Source: Topomyia yanbarensis (Eukaryota; Arthropoda; Insecta; Diptera; Culicidae). Taken from it: DNA of 64,000 nucleotides. Of this stretch, positions 13,505-24,365 are shown one piece after another. Every line of letters starts with the position of its first letter. The stretch's first letter is position 1. Made by a program: the position numbers and the translations under genes. Below the pieces are notes generated by a model that was given only the letters and a program-made list of their open reading frames with translations, was not told where the DNA came from and made no database searches. The stretch lies in contig NC_080671.1 in NCBI RefSeq assembly GCF_030247195.1, positions 27,335,543 through 27,399,542 of the forward strand, given 5' to 3'.

Positions 13505-14844
13505 TAATTACTTGTTTTGAATCCAACTTTTAAACAGTATTGTACAGCTGATGTGAACAGATCTTGAACATTTGAAACGTAGCTAGCGCTACTGGCATTT
13601 GGTGGCAGCTTCAGGCAACAAACAGTTTGCACGTGGCTGGTTCAAATTCAGTTTCAATATTTTATTTTAAATTCTGCAAGAAAATGTTGAATAAACGATA
13701 AAAATAAATATATTAAGAGTTAAGAGCATGATCCTATCACACTGCTATGTGGATTAAATGCGTTTTTATTACTCCATTCTACCTTTCACAGACACGCCAG
13801 ATACCGATTGAGATGGGAGGGAACGACGAAAAAGCACTTTCAATTCTATAAAGGTGAGGATTAGCCGCTATCTAGATCTAGCCAGTCAGTAAGATGTTAA
13901 CTCTCCAGTATGGACACTGCGGTAGGTTCAACGGGAAATTTGTTTTGTAAATTAATTTTGGTTTGCTTGAAACCCTGTCAGACCAGGTGGCGTCTAAAGG
14001 GGATAGCTGAAAAATGATGATTATATATTACCAGTGCCACACATCCATGCGTTAGGAATTAATTTATTGACTAATTGACTGATATTAATTTTGTGGAAGC
14101 TGCGATGAGGCGTTTTGTTCGTTTAATCTTAATGATAATTGATATATGGTATTTCTTTTTTAACATATTTGGTTCTAAAACTTAAATAAATTATATTTGC
14201 CTAAGCTTCAGACTTGAAATTTTTTGAACTTTTGGCTTAAAATGTAGGAATGACACAGGCAAAAGTATTGTCCCGAACTCGCTCTCTACAGATTTCATGC
14301 AATTGGAATACTTGTTTAATTCTGTCTTGATAATTTACACTTCAGCTTCTACTGTATTAATAAATATTGCACACCAAAACCGTTTTTCTCGGCCGGCAAG
14401 TACTGACCCCGAAACTTCGCAAAGTTCATCATATGTATTATGTATCTTGTAGTAGCAACTTGTTTTAATTGTGTTACCAGTGTCCGCTACAGATTGCATA
14501 AACCTCGCGTAAAATGAATAAAACAACCATGTGTAGTAATTCCTCCATTGGAACAGAGGGTTCGTCTGCTGCCATGCGTACAAGTTTATCGTAGCGGTAA
14601 AACTTTTCACACGCTTGGTGCAATGCAGTACTTTGATATGTTTCTTTCTTTTCCCATCACCGCCAATGGAATTCACACCCATCAAACAGACACAAACCAT
14701 GCGAGAATTATTTATCTCCGACGCATTTTTCAAGCTCAACCACGGAAAAATCCACATGAAAGAGGAAACCGCAATCAAAACAAAATGCAACAAGCTGCAA
14801 TCGACGGAGTAGGCGGTGACTGACGTCTCCAACAACTGGATTAA
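13505..14844. other. Unassigned DNA with one weak exon candidate
   Basis: Mostly non-coding in appearance. A 62-bp segment at 13792-13853 is bounded by CTACCTTTCACAG and AAAG|GTGAGGA, plausible splice acceptor and donor. It is open in one phase only (HARYRLRWEGTTKKHFQFYK). It resembles no family I can name. Open frames at 14335-14835 overlap on both strands and are not supported. Confidence 0.3.
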
Positions 14845-15006
14845 CTTGAACTTGAACTTGGATACCTATCAATCATTATAAGCATTTCGTTCGCTGCTGG
14901 TCCTTCAAACGACGAAATAACAAACTTTGAAGCTCACAGTTCCGAGCCCAACCCAACAATACTGACACCGGTGCCTATCCCCGAGAGTATCAGTGACGAT
15001 TGGTAG
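14845..15006 (+). CDS. Possible exon or small ORF, function unknown
   Basis: A 53-codon open stretch ends with a protein-like, acidic, proline-rich segment (EITNFEAHSSEPNPT, then PIPESISDDW) and a TAG. The composition is unlike the random translations around it. A consensus-like donor (TTG|GTAGGT) overlaps the end of the frame at about 15000, and an AG precedes CATTTCG at 14883. It could therefore be an internal exon rather than a terminal one. There is no start codon with context and no recognisable family. Confidence 0.22.
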   Translation, partial: LELELGYLSIIISISFAAGPSNDEITNFEAHSSEPNPTILTPVPIPESISDDW

Positions 15007-16189
15007 GTACATATGCGGTTGATTCAATTTGATTCCATCGTGTGCGGTTCTGCACCGACTGCTCCCAACTGTGGTAAACCTGCGCCTGATGCGAATCTGC
15101 TCCAGTTTCATTTCAGTTCTTTCCATTTGCGGAATTGCTACTTTGGATCATGGGTTAGTGTAGCGAGTGTGTTGTACCTACATAAATACAAGTTGTTTTG
15201 ATTCGTTTGCCGGTTTGTCGATCTGCCGACTACGCAAGGAATAAGCCGCCGCCGTACCAACCCATCAGCTGTCGGTGTTTGCTGATTGAGAAGATACATT
15301 ACCAGCAGCATCAGTAGCCTAATAGGAATAGGAACATAGAGCCCAGAAAGGTGATTTTCCCGAGGGCATCGGTAGACCGACCGACCGACCGACCGATGAA
15401 AGCGTATCAAACCGTGCTGTGTTGTGTGTGATTTTGAGCACGAATATTGCAAATCATACACATTAATGGGCTACTGCTTCTGCTTCTACCGGTGCTGTCT
15501 AATAGAAAGTACCGTAATATGATTATGTGATCTTTCGATGATTTAGACCGGCCTGCAGAATCACTCCATCATTACAATGTGAACCGTTGGGTACTGGGCT
15601 TGGTTTGATTGCATGGATCATCCCACGATTATGGGAGCTCCTTTTGCTCAATCTTCAATCTGGCAGTTGGCCAAATCATTGAACTTATCATCCAACGGTT
15701 TATTGTTTATATCTAGAAATAGTATTTATAGTAATTAAGGAATACGATACGACAACGAAGAAACCGTTGTAATCAGTAAACAGCGATGCTAGAATAGATC
15801 TAAGCAATTGTCCTTGTTGGCAGAGCTGTATCATCCAGCAACATGTGGCCACACTATGTGGCCATTCACCTTTTATACAGAATGTTTGTCCCTTGCTTCG
15901 CCGCGGTTCCAACTGGGATACGAGCCACTTATTTTTACTTGAACCTGGGACTGAGTTGGGTTCTAGCTCCGACTGCTGTCTGTTCGTACATTTCGACAGT
16001 GGTTTGGGGGTTGGAACCTGACTCAATTTCGTTTCGAAAGGAAACGACTTTAGTGAAAATCAGGTGAGATCTGTGGTCATATGCTGACAGGGAAGGGGGG
16101 CAATCGACGCGCTTCACAGGAATTGTTTGTGTGTCCGTCACACAAAGTGACGTTTTCGACACAGCTGATGCCCATTTTTGGGAGCTCAA
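15007..16189. other. Unassigned DNA; GACC microsatellite
   Basis: No supported gene. A short tandem run of five GACC units sits at about 15374-15395. Open frames at 15138-15461 and 15700-16067 overlap on opposite strands and have no family signature. Confidence 0.4.
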
Positions 16190-17460
16190 AATTATTTTAT
16201 AACGAACTCTTGTCTTTTGGCTAGGGAACTAAACGCATTATGCAATATTAATAATTCTGAAGATGGTTTAACTTTGATTGGATTTTGTCTCTTCTGCCAC
16301 CAAACAATGCGCCAGTATACCAGTATTGGTCTAACAATTGTTTTGTAGGTCCACTGAATATACATGGGCTTGATTCCCTGAAATTTGCTCAAAGTCCGCC
16401 TACATTGGCCGAAAGCCATGCTAGCTTTCTTGATTCTGAAATATACGTTTGTTTTGGGTCAAGAACTACCCCAATGTACTAAACTTGATCTACGACAACA
16501 ATTTCAGAGTCAAAGAATTGCAACGGACGAGCTCCAGTTGTAGTACTACGTTGCGTGAAAAGCACCATTGATGTTTTATTTGGATTAACTGATAGTCCAA
16601 CATGAAGACACTATTACTCAGAACACATAAAGCATCAAATCCAAAAGTGTGTTAATGCAAATACTGGAGATATTTATGAGATAGTCATCAGCACAAGCTC
16701 ACTAAGTTTCCTGAACAAGCCATCGTTGACAAGGTTCCATAGAAGTGGTGACAGTACACCACCATCCGCAGACACTCAGTTTTATTGTCTTTACTTGTGT
16801 TAACAATGACTACAGATGTCGTTTGCTAAGCATTGCGTATATCCAGTTCGTGATATATGAAAGTACTCTATGACCTCGTGCTTCCAAAATGGATTCGAAA
16901 GACACGTTGTCAAAAGCACCTTCAATATCAAGAAAAACTCCCAACTTTTTGAGTCGAACTAGTTCGGTATTCCACCAAGGTGTTCCTCTAGAAGCACGCA
17001 TAACTCAAAGCGGACAAGCCTCTTGGTATGCTGCTACTATGAGTCAGTTTTTTTTTATCCACCACCACATCCAAATCACTTGGAGATTCAATTATACCCA
17101 TAAAACCTAGTCGCCAAGCCCTCCAAATTATGTGGTGAGCATTTGCATCACCACCGATTATGAAGGGAAATTCATTTTTGCTACAGTATGATACAACCCT
17201 TTCGAATCCATCAGAAGGTGATGGTTTATTATGCGGTAAATATCGCGAGTTGTGAAGTCGGATATGAGACATGCGTCAATAGCACTATTCACAAGTATAC
17301 ACGCACGACACATTACACATGAATTTGTCCTGCCATTTTTTTTGCGAGTTTCCAAGACGGGGTTAAGCATCTTTCCAACATAGAAGTTTCCTTTATGAAA
17401 ATACGGTTCATAAACCAAAGTTATGAAGCTTTTACTTCCCGTACAAGGCGGGATAAATAC
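16190..17460 (-). pseudogene. Decayed LINE (endonuclease + RT fragments)
   Basis: On the minus strand, fragments of a non-LTR ORF2 run in order. Endonuclease pieces lie at 17000-17418 (EPYFHKGNFYVGKMLNPV, NSAIDACLISDFTTRDI, then IIGGDANAHHIIW, matching the GDxNAHH active-site motif). The RT palm A box is at 16860-16960 (GVFLDIEGAFDNVSFESI). A damaged catalytic loop is near 16683-16703, reading CADDYLI where an intact enzyme has YADD. The RT thumb is at 16190-16419 (WTYKTIVRPILVYWRIVWW). Frames shift repeatedly and the linker to the RT is deleted, so it is inactive. The sequence style is that of the I/Loner/R1 assemblage. Confidence 0.85.
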
Positions 17461-18599
17461 ATAGTTGCTGTACGTTTATGATGAAGAATAATTTGTGCTA
17501 CTCTAACCATACTACAAACACATTTCATCATCAGCACTTATTGTTCAGCAACTAGAAGATACCTAACAGGGACATGATCATCATTCGAATTCCACGATTT
17601 GCGAAGAAACAAACAGCCACTGTGTCACAGATTCGCTTGCCACAGCAAGAACAATACCCACGACACTCCGTGCGCGACTGGCAAAATTTTAGTCATGCCA
17701 ATGATTCAGTCCTCGGCATGGAGAAACACCTCGACTTGAGGACTCCTGTTTTCAGTCGCCTCTTACGATATTAGAACAGGTACCCAGTGGATCAATTATT
17801 AGCTGAAATAGTTCAACCCGCCGGATGCCACACGGCCTCTAGGCTGATTTTGTCCGGAGAAAGATAATAGACTTTCATCATCCTTCTAGTGGAACACAAC
17901 CACAGCTATAGTGAAAGATGTCAAACCCGGCCGAAAAAAAAATCGAGTCTTCGTGAGACCTCAAGAAGTCCAGAGGTCAATTTTGAGGGCCTTCATGTAG
18001 ATTTGTCCGTTCACGATCCCAGACGTGGTGGACTGAATGTTTGCCGCATCCGCACATCGCTTGCGAAACAAGGGTTTTTATAACGAATTATAACATCATC
18101 TTCCTTAACTGCATATATGGATGCTTGTGCAAGTTTTGCTACCGTGATCTAGTTGCCACTCCTGTTGGTATACTTTGTATACGGGTTGAACAAAACATTT
18201 CATTACTTTTGCTCAAAATAAATTGAAACTTGAATCGAAATGTTTCATTGACATTAAAATTTGTTCCGTACCATCCTGGTCATGCAGTGCCTCGTTTTCT
18301 ACCTCTACCATGATTCCGCGTGATTGCCTGGTGCTCTTTAGTCCCGTGGGATTGCGTTGGAGGACAACATTTCATGTGCAATCGTTTTTGGTATTTTTTA
18401 CGATATTTTGCCTCTCAGAGTAAATAGACAGCCTGGAAAGCGGAAAATACATCACATCAACGTTATATTAGAACTTTGAAAATGTGTTCCATGCAGTTTT
18501 TGAGCGAACATCATAGAATTTGTTAAACTTTTACTAACGATGGAATGTGTCTAGAGAACACCTTGGACGGGACTCGCGGATACGAAAAAAAAAGTCTAA
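17461..18599. other. Likely 5' remains of the LINE relic, then unassigned DNA
   Basis: Between 17560 and 17800 the minus strand reads GGTACCTGTTCTAATATCGT then AAGAGGCGACTG, resembling the region just upstream of the endonuclease in mosquito LINEs; this is a weak, pattern-based call. From 17800 to 18599 no coding or repeat feature can be supported. Confidence 0.3.
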
Positions 18600-18774
18600 A
18601 GCGGACCCTACACGAGACAGAAGTATTGTCAATAAATATATTGACAAGACTGCTTCAATCCATCAATCCCATTTAAATTCTACAGAATCAATATTTTCAA
18701 GATTACCTTACAACATCAATATATTGATCAATATACGATTTATTGTCAATATTTCTGCTCGTGTAGCGTCCGCT
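18600..18774. mobile_element. Short MITE with TAA duplication (PIF/Harbinger-like)
   Basis: The ends are AGCGGACCCTACACGAGAC at the left and the inverted AGCGGACGCTACACGAGCAG at the right, followed on both sides by an inverted TATTGACAATAAAT stretch. TAA flanks both sides (18597-18599 and 18775-18777). A 3-bp TWA duplication is typical of PIF/Harbinger MITEs. At 175 bp it is nearly all inverted repeat and has no coding capacity. Confidence 0.7.
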
Positions 18775-18795
18775 TAATGCAGTCAGCTCGTTTAA

Positions 18796-19563
18796 GGTGA
18801 GGATATGTGGAAGCCACGTTGCTAGGCACCGACTCGCTTGTTTACATTGAGAAAAACTGAAATCTGAAGTGAAAATTCAAACGCACAAATGAGAGTTTCC
18901 GAACATTTTCCTTTGGTCATCTGCACATTGGCAGAAAATTTGAAGTTTTGTTAGTAAACGATTAAAGTTTCACGAGTGTTTTTGCAGTGATGTGAGAATA
19001 AAGTGCATTTGAAAAAGTGCAATGAAAAAGAGAAGAAGAAAAATAAGAGTGTTTCGAAAAGAAACCCCAAGTGAAGAGGGGTGATATTTTCGCACAAAAT
19101 AGGAACTACAGATGGCCTGTGTTAAGCCAAAGAGGACCAAGCGCCATTTAGAGATACATGCTCTAAAATCGCTATCGCATCCAACATAGCACCAGCAACA
19201 GCCACATCTAATTATTTTTGGGAATACAAATGTCAAACGAAAGCAAATAAGTGGTCTTTAATTTGCCACGCTAATAATAAGTTACCTAAAAATGCATTTT
19301 AACATGAAAAATGCCAGAAAAAAATTATGGCGCTCAGCTCGGTCTGGCTTAACGCAGGCCAGATGGCATTCCGTCAAAAACTCGGATTGATTGTATAGGA
19401 AAGTATTCTAGATTCCTTAACTAGCAGTTTCGTGGCACACCAGCAAGGTTAGTGTGTTGAAAAACGTATTTTTATATTTGCTCATGTCAGATACATGGTT
19501 AGGCAGGGGTAGAGGGGTGTGTGCGGCGTAGCAGCTATGTTGTGGCTCGCATGTATAATGTCC
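18796..19563. mobile_element. TTAA-flanked MITE, copy 1 (interrupted)
   Basis: A homologue of 59747-60247, with long near-identical stretches (for example AAGCCACGTTGCTAGGCACC, GAACATTTTCCTTTGGTCAT, CTCATGTCAGATACATGGTT). Both copies end at TTAA on each side; here these are 18792-18795 and 19564-19567. The ends (GGTGAGGATATG and inverted GGACATTATACATGCGAGCC) are only loosely complementary. This copy is longer because a second element is inserted at 19115-19359. No transposase is present. Confidence 0.7.
19115..19359. mobile_element. Nested MITE in the TTAA element, empty site known
   Basis: Compared with the sister copy at 60040-60070, about 245 bp is extra here. The insert has inverted ends GCCTGTGTTAAGCCA and GCCTGCGTTAAGCCA. 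The bases CAGATGGC occur on both sides of it but once in the uninterrupted copy, so the target duplication is 6-8 bp. The exact length is ambiguous because the element ends in GGC. The filled and empty sites lie in one window, which makes the boundaries unusually secure. It has no coding capacity. Confidence 0.8.
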
Positions 19564-20021
19564 TTAAAATATGTGAGGCAGCATGGAGGCTATGCGAGAC
19601 GAAAAATAAAGTAGACAGAAAAAAAAGAAAATATCTACATGCGATTCCAGGCGTATACATACTGTTATTATTCAATAGCATCTAATATGTTTCATCGTCG
19701 ACTGCGTTCGTTGCATACACAAAGGCGTTTATTAAATCAACCAAACACTGTAACATCGAGCTGCTCAGGGTGGGAAAAAGTATGCTTACTTGTGGTGAAT
19801 ATGGATGCCACACACCATCAGATGCACTCATTTAGAGGGTGACCCATTTGCCTTCGGTAATATCACAGACTATGCAACCAGACGAAGACCAGCAAACGGG
19901 TGTACTTACGTAGGGGATGCTCAAAAGCTACGACCTGATCCAACTTCCTGGACGACAACCAACGACCAGGGCTGGTGACTCCTTTCGAGTCCGAAAATTC
20001 GAGCAACCCAAGGCTCAGTTA
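19564..20021. other. No feature recognised
   Basis: Low-complexity purine-rich stretch near 19605-19635, otherwise unassigned. No supported frame. Confidence 0.4.
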
Positions 20022-20585
20022 TGTTACAGTATAGCTAAACTACATTATTAAACATCTTCAACTCTATTTATTGCTTATCATTAAGATTATTCCAAGTGAC
20101 GTCACTTGCTACTTGTGGTTTTGGTTTTTCTGGTGTAGACGGAAGATGGCCGGATCGTCGAATATGATGTAGGCATGGTCGGTGGTTCTTAGCTATGGGT
20201 GTTAGCGGTGACAATGCCTGTGTACGGTGGCGGTGCGTCGGTTATGGCTGGGACTCTGGTCCAACAGTTAGCGGCCGGAGCGTGCTGGGGGACTCTCAAA
20301 GCTGGTTATGGCGTGCGTCCTTCGACCGGACAATGGCATTTTCTGCTATCGGGTGTAGATTCGACCTGCGACTTGTGGGTGCCGGTTTCCAGGGTTGCCA
20401 GCGGTCAGAAGAATGACCTTGTGGTCGCCGGGATCATTCTCAGGTGTTCTTGGCACGTGGCAGCGGCCAGAGAACCGTACGTTGACGTTCCTGGTATCGT
20501 CCTACGAAATAATAGCCTCCAGATGGCAATCTGGAGCCGAGAATAAAAGACCCTCTGGGGACCTACTCAGAGGTATTAGTAACAT
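20022..20585. repeat. Possible solo LTR (TGTTAC ... GTAACA)
   Basis: The segment is bounded by TGTTACAG and TTAGTAACA, is about 564 bp long, and is GC-richer than its surroundings. An AATAAAAGA lies about 45 bp before the right end. Short inverted TG...CA ends and this length suit an insect LTR. The five bases on either side do not match, and no internal region or second LTR is visible. Open frames across it are probably incidental. Confidence 0.25.
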
Positions 20586-21380
20586 AGCCATAAAACCATG
20601 TGGTAACCGCTACCAACTTCACGTCTACATGTTATACACAATTTTTACCTTCTTCCGGTATTTTCAATTTGCCTGTGAACCGTCTTCTCACTGTTATTTT
20701 ATTTTGTGTACAACTAAATTTTATATTAATTATTTTTGGCATCAATCATTTTTACAAATACCTTTTAAACTGTAATATTTTAGGTACATTAATTAACCTT
20801 TTTAACTGTGGACTTTACTTTGACTAACTGTAGCTAACAAATACATTAAATTAATAAATTTGCAACACTTTTGACAGTTAACAAAAATACAATACAAAAT
20901 TAAGAACACCACGCGCACTTCTTATTTCTTTGATTGTCAGAGCAGAAAGAAGAGTCAGCGCCTGGAGCTGACCATAAAACGATATCCCGTTCGTAAGTCG
21001 GCACCGGAGATGAACCGAACACCTCCGAAGTTTGAAAGCTCGGCTATATCCGCTTGCAAACCCTTTTTCTGGTCGCTCTACCCGTGGAGTGTAGCGACGG
21101 CTAAATGAGACAGGTACCGCTGTAAATAAGTACTGTGAAATGATATGTGGGTACCATTTGGTTGGCAGTGGAGTTCGAAGCAGGCAAAGGCAGAGTTGGA
21201 TGTGGATACTGGGAAGGCAAAATATTGAACCGCTCGAGGATTGTTATTTATTGTAGCGGAGCCATCGTAACCGACGGTTACAACACCCAACTGATTGAAC
21301 GGTAAGGGGCAGTTTATTGAACACCGTATCGAGGGTATTTTTGACCATTGCCTTATTTTGGCCCACCAGGCGATAATTCG
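20586..21380. other. No feature recognised
   Basis: AT-rich to about 20930, then of mixed composition. No frame with family character was found. Confidence 0.4.
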
Positions 21381-21671
21381 TAGGGGAATTGTGGGTAAAA
21401 TGAACAGGAGGGGGTCTAAATGAACAGGTAGCCAAATCTATTCAATGTTTGTTAAATTTTGAACGAATTTCACAGAAACCTGACCTGCTTAGTGTTCAAA
21501 GGATTCAAATTCTGTTGAGAAAAAACTGTCGAATGTGAGACAAATATGATAAAAACCAAAATCGGCACTCATATATGTCGCTGATGTTAAATTTGGCATG
21601 TAGAACACAAGGACTTTTGAGGAGAAATTTTAATTTTATTCTAAAAATGGTGTTACATCATAGTTCCCTCT
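21381..21671. mobile_element. GTAAAATGAACA element, copy 2 (left part)
   Basis: Starts with CGTAGGGGAATTGTGGG, then TAAAATGAACAGG twice, and continues through sequence clearly homologous to 1540-1810 (for example GTCGCTGATGTTAAATT). Homology stops after GTTACATCATAG. The same phrase reappears at 23199-23211 and continues at 23626 in the order seen in copy 1. The two parts could be one copy split by a 1.5-kb insertion, or two partial copies; which is unresolved. Confidence 0.6.
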
Positions 21672-23190
21672 GCAGTATTACAGTGATGATATCACATAGA
21701 TACTTGGTACAAGATTATTTTATTTTTAGTTAAGCTACATTGTGATCAAATTTAGTACTTAACATGGCGACCTTTATTACCCACTTATGCCATGGTCGAA
21801 ATAATGTACAATGTGGGTTTGGGGCCAAGTATTTTCTGGAGGCACCTTGGGCTTAGCGACGTGCCCCGACCTGGCACAATACAAATGTCTGAGTCCCTCG
21901 TCATGAATTGGCAGGGGCGAACATGCAAATGTGATCGTCCACCAATACATCCAAAATCTCGAACACGCGAAAGTGATATGGAAGAACGCACCCTATTTTA
22001 GCATCTGAGCCATACTGCGAAAATTAAGTATCAAATTCACGGTCCGCGCGCGATCATCTAAGAACACACGCGAATATGCGAGTGGAAACACGGTTATAAA
22101 ATTGAATTTAAATATGCGAAGTTACATGCACGCTGGCAAACGCGACATGCAAACGCCCACGCGATCGAACACGTTAACGGAGAAACGCTCGAGCCCCTCG
22201 TGATGATGCACGCGATCGTGACGTCCCTGTCTTTGCACAACAAATGTCATTTAGTATCACGACCCGCTGCAATTGATCTCGTCTGCAATTGTAGCGAGTG
22301 ATTCTGACGGGTAGCTCTTCCGACACCCTAGCTCTGCGGCTCCAGTGGAGCAACTCTCAAAAAAACATCCACAAACTCTTACGCAATTAGTGAGCATCCA
22401 CACCAACTCAGACAAGTATGCACCCCTGGACTCGAACGCTAAAACTTACACATTCCACGCACAAACCACCACAGTAGGACTCACAATTAGACATATACAT
22501 ACAAAATCACGCGTAATAATTACAGGTATTCGTCTGGCAACCGGGTGAAGTACATCTCAAACACAGAACTTATCATTTTAATGATGGCCTTGGATCTGTA
22601 CTGCCTGTGTTCAAGGCAACATAGCTTCGTCCGTCAGGTCAAGGATGTATGAAATCCGCTAGCCACCACCCTCGGCCCTACACACTAACCCAGCCCAAAC
22701 TTGTTCAGTAATTTCTTTTGACGACTTGCTCAGTAAAGTGATATTTTTAAGGAGCTGTTAGCAAATTGTTTAAAAATTTGCGGAATAGTTTTCATTTTTT
22801 TAGCGACTTTCAGTAATTTTTCGAAAAAGTTAATGAAACCCGCAATGTTTTGCACTGAATTTATCAGCTCTTCTGTTTTTTCGGTACATAAACATTATCC
22901 AGTAAAATACTAACTGATTGTTCGGCAAAATTGTACCAACGTTACCGAACCTCGTCAAAAACTTACAAAACAGGTACAGCAAATCATCTGTCAAGTCACC
23001 ATTTTCAGAGGAAACTGCTGACTGACCAGTGTATTTTGACGTTTGGATAGAACGGATGGCAGAGTTCGGTACCAAATTGTTTTACTGAATTGATTACCGA
23101 ACGATTTGCTGTTCAAAACCCCAGCAAAATTTTACTGTACCCAGTAATCTAAATTAAGTGTGTAGCTGCCCATAAAGGGATAAAAAAAAG
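21672..23190. other. CpG-rich segment of unknown identity
   Basis: From about 21950 to 22330 CpG is strikingly frequent and CACGCGATCG-like phrases recur (near 22040, 22158 and 22210). The flanks are AT-rich. No start codon, domain or RNA gene was recognised. The segment lies between the two halves of the GTAAAATGAACA copy and so may itself be inserted DNA, perhaps a leader or LTR-type region. Confidence 0.35.
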
Positions 23191-23211
23191 AAAATGGAGT
23201 TACATCATAGT

Positions 23212-23622
23212 CGGCCCTATTCTGCGCGGCGTGTGACGTGAGACGACTAATCTCACCTCACTCTAAGTGACTTTTCTCACCCAATTCTGAAGTCACTTCG
23301 GGTGACGTGAGACGCCCATTTAACCGCAATGGGGAATCTCACCTCACTCGAGTCGACTCTCATGGGGTTTTCGATTGATTGACACCGGTGTAGTGGAGTG
23401 CACTGAAACTGCACCGTTTTTGCACTTTCTAGCAGAAGTGTCAATGGAACATACCCAGTTTTCTGCACTTCTGCTAGAAAGTGCAAAAACGGTGCAGTTT
23501 CAGTGCACTCCACTACACCGGTGTCAATCAATCGAAAACCCCATCAGAATCGGGCGAAAAAAGTCACGTAAAGTGAGGTAAGTTTACTCACCTCACGTTA
23601 CACGCCGCGCAGAATAAGGCCG
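23212..23622. mobile_element. Palindromic MITE with a 79-bp perfect hairpin
   Basis: The termini are inverted copies: CGGCCCTATTCTGCGCGGCG at the left and inverted CGGCCTTATTCTGCGCGGCG at the right. AGT flanks both ends (23209-23211 and 23623-23625). The insertion is confirmed by the host repeat: copy 1 at 1800-1825 reads straight through ACAGTAATTGAATCTC. The core is a perfect inverted repeat with arms 23362-23440 and 23466-23544 and a 25-nt loop, so both strands encode the same short peptide by necessity. There is no transposase. A 3-bp duplication with these ends does not match a superfamily I can name securely. Confidence 0.8.
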
Positions 23623-23667
23623 AGTAATTGAACCTCTTGCAGATTTTGTTTGTTTGTTTAATACAAG

Positions 23668-23712
23668 CCCGTGCGCAAGGGGGGGGGGGGGGGTTCAAAC
23701 CCCCCCCCCACC
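23668..23712. repeat. G15/C10 hairpin tract
   Basis: A CGTGCGCAA lead, a run of 15 G, TTCAAA, then a run of 10 C. It can fold as a GC stem with a 6-nt loop. Long poly-G runs also occur at 1543-1557, 28440-28452 and 39885-39895, each within or beside a MITE end. Confidence 0.7.
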
Positions 23713-24365
23713 ATGAGTGTATTGCATTACTTTTAAAAAATTATTAAGGGGTTATATACAAAGTTGACAAAAAGTGAGCTAAGCTTGTGATTTTTTTAAA
23801 GTGTTTTTGCATTTTTTTTTGACCGCAACGATACTTTTCAAAAAACTTCATTCCGAGATAATTGCGTTTAAATTGTTGTGTTTACTTTATTCGCGAGAGA
23901 ACCTGCGCGCTGCAAACGGCTGTAGTTAAAAATCTAGTGCTCCGATCAGGATGAAACTTCTCACAGCTATTTTCAAAAGTACTTCAGAATTTTTTTAGAT
24001 TTTTTTAGTTCCAACTTTGTAACCCCTTAACTTCCTGTCCAGGAAAAAAGTAAACCGCATTTGAGTTCGGTCACTCTAGAAACAAGTCAATGAAGAAACC
24101 AAGGACGAAACTTTGCGAGGGTGTCTGGAAAGGGATGTATGTCAAGTTGGACGGCTTCTCTGAAGGATTGGTTCACGTTTCGACTAGCTTCTATATTAGC
24201 AACAGTAGGGAGTAGACGGCAGAAGTCGGACAGCGGGTTGGCAACGGCAGCTAAGCTGGAAAAACACGAAGTTGGCGAAAATTGGGATATCGTTGTCTAG
24301 AACATTCGAGTCTGTTTGCTTCAGCAATCGGCACAAAAAAATCGTGCTAATATAACACATAAATA
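23713..24365. other. No gene recognised
   Basis: Repeat-like text (CTTCATTCCGAGATAATTGC; GATGAAACTTCTCACAGC) without identifiable ends; no coding features. Confidence 0.4.

Noticed and set aside
14335..14835. 166-codon minus-strand frame
   Set aside because: It overlaps open frames on the other strand, has no family motif, and its composition resembles translated AT-rich non-coding DNA.
20195..20775. Overlapping plus-strand frames of 115-126 codons
   Set aside because: They run through a possible LTR in different frames and show no domain.
23277..23581. Identical short peptides encoded on both strands
   Set aside because: A direct consequence of the perfect palindrome at 23362-23544, not two genes.
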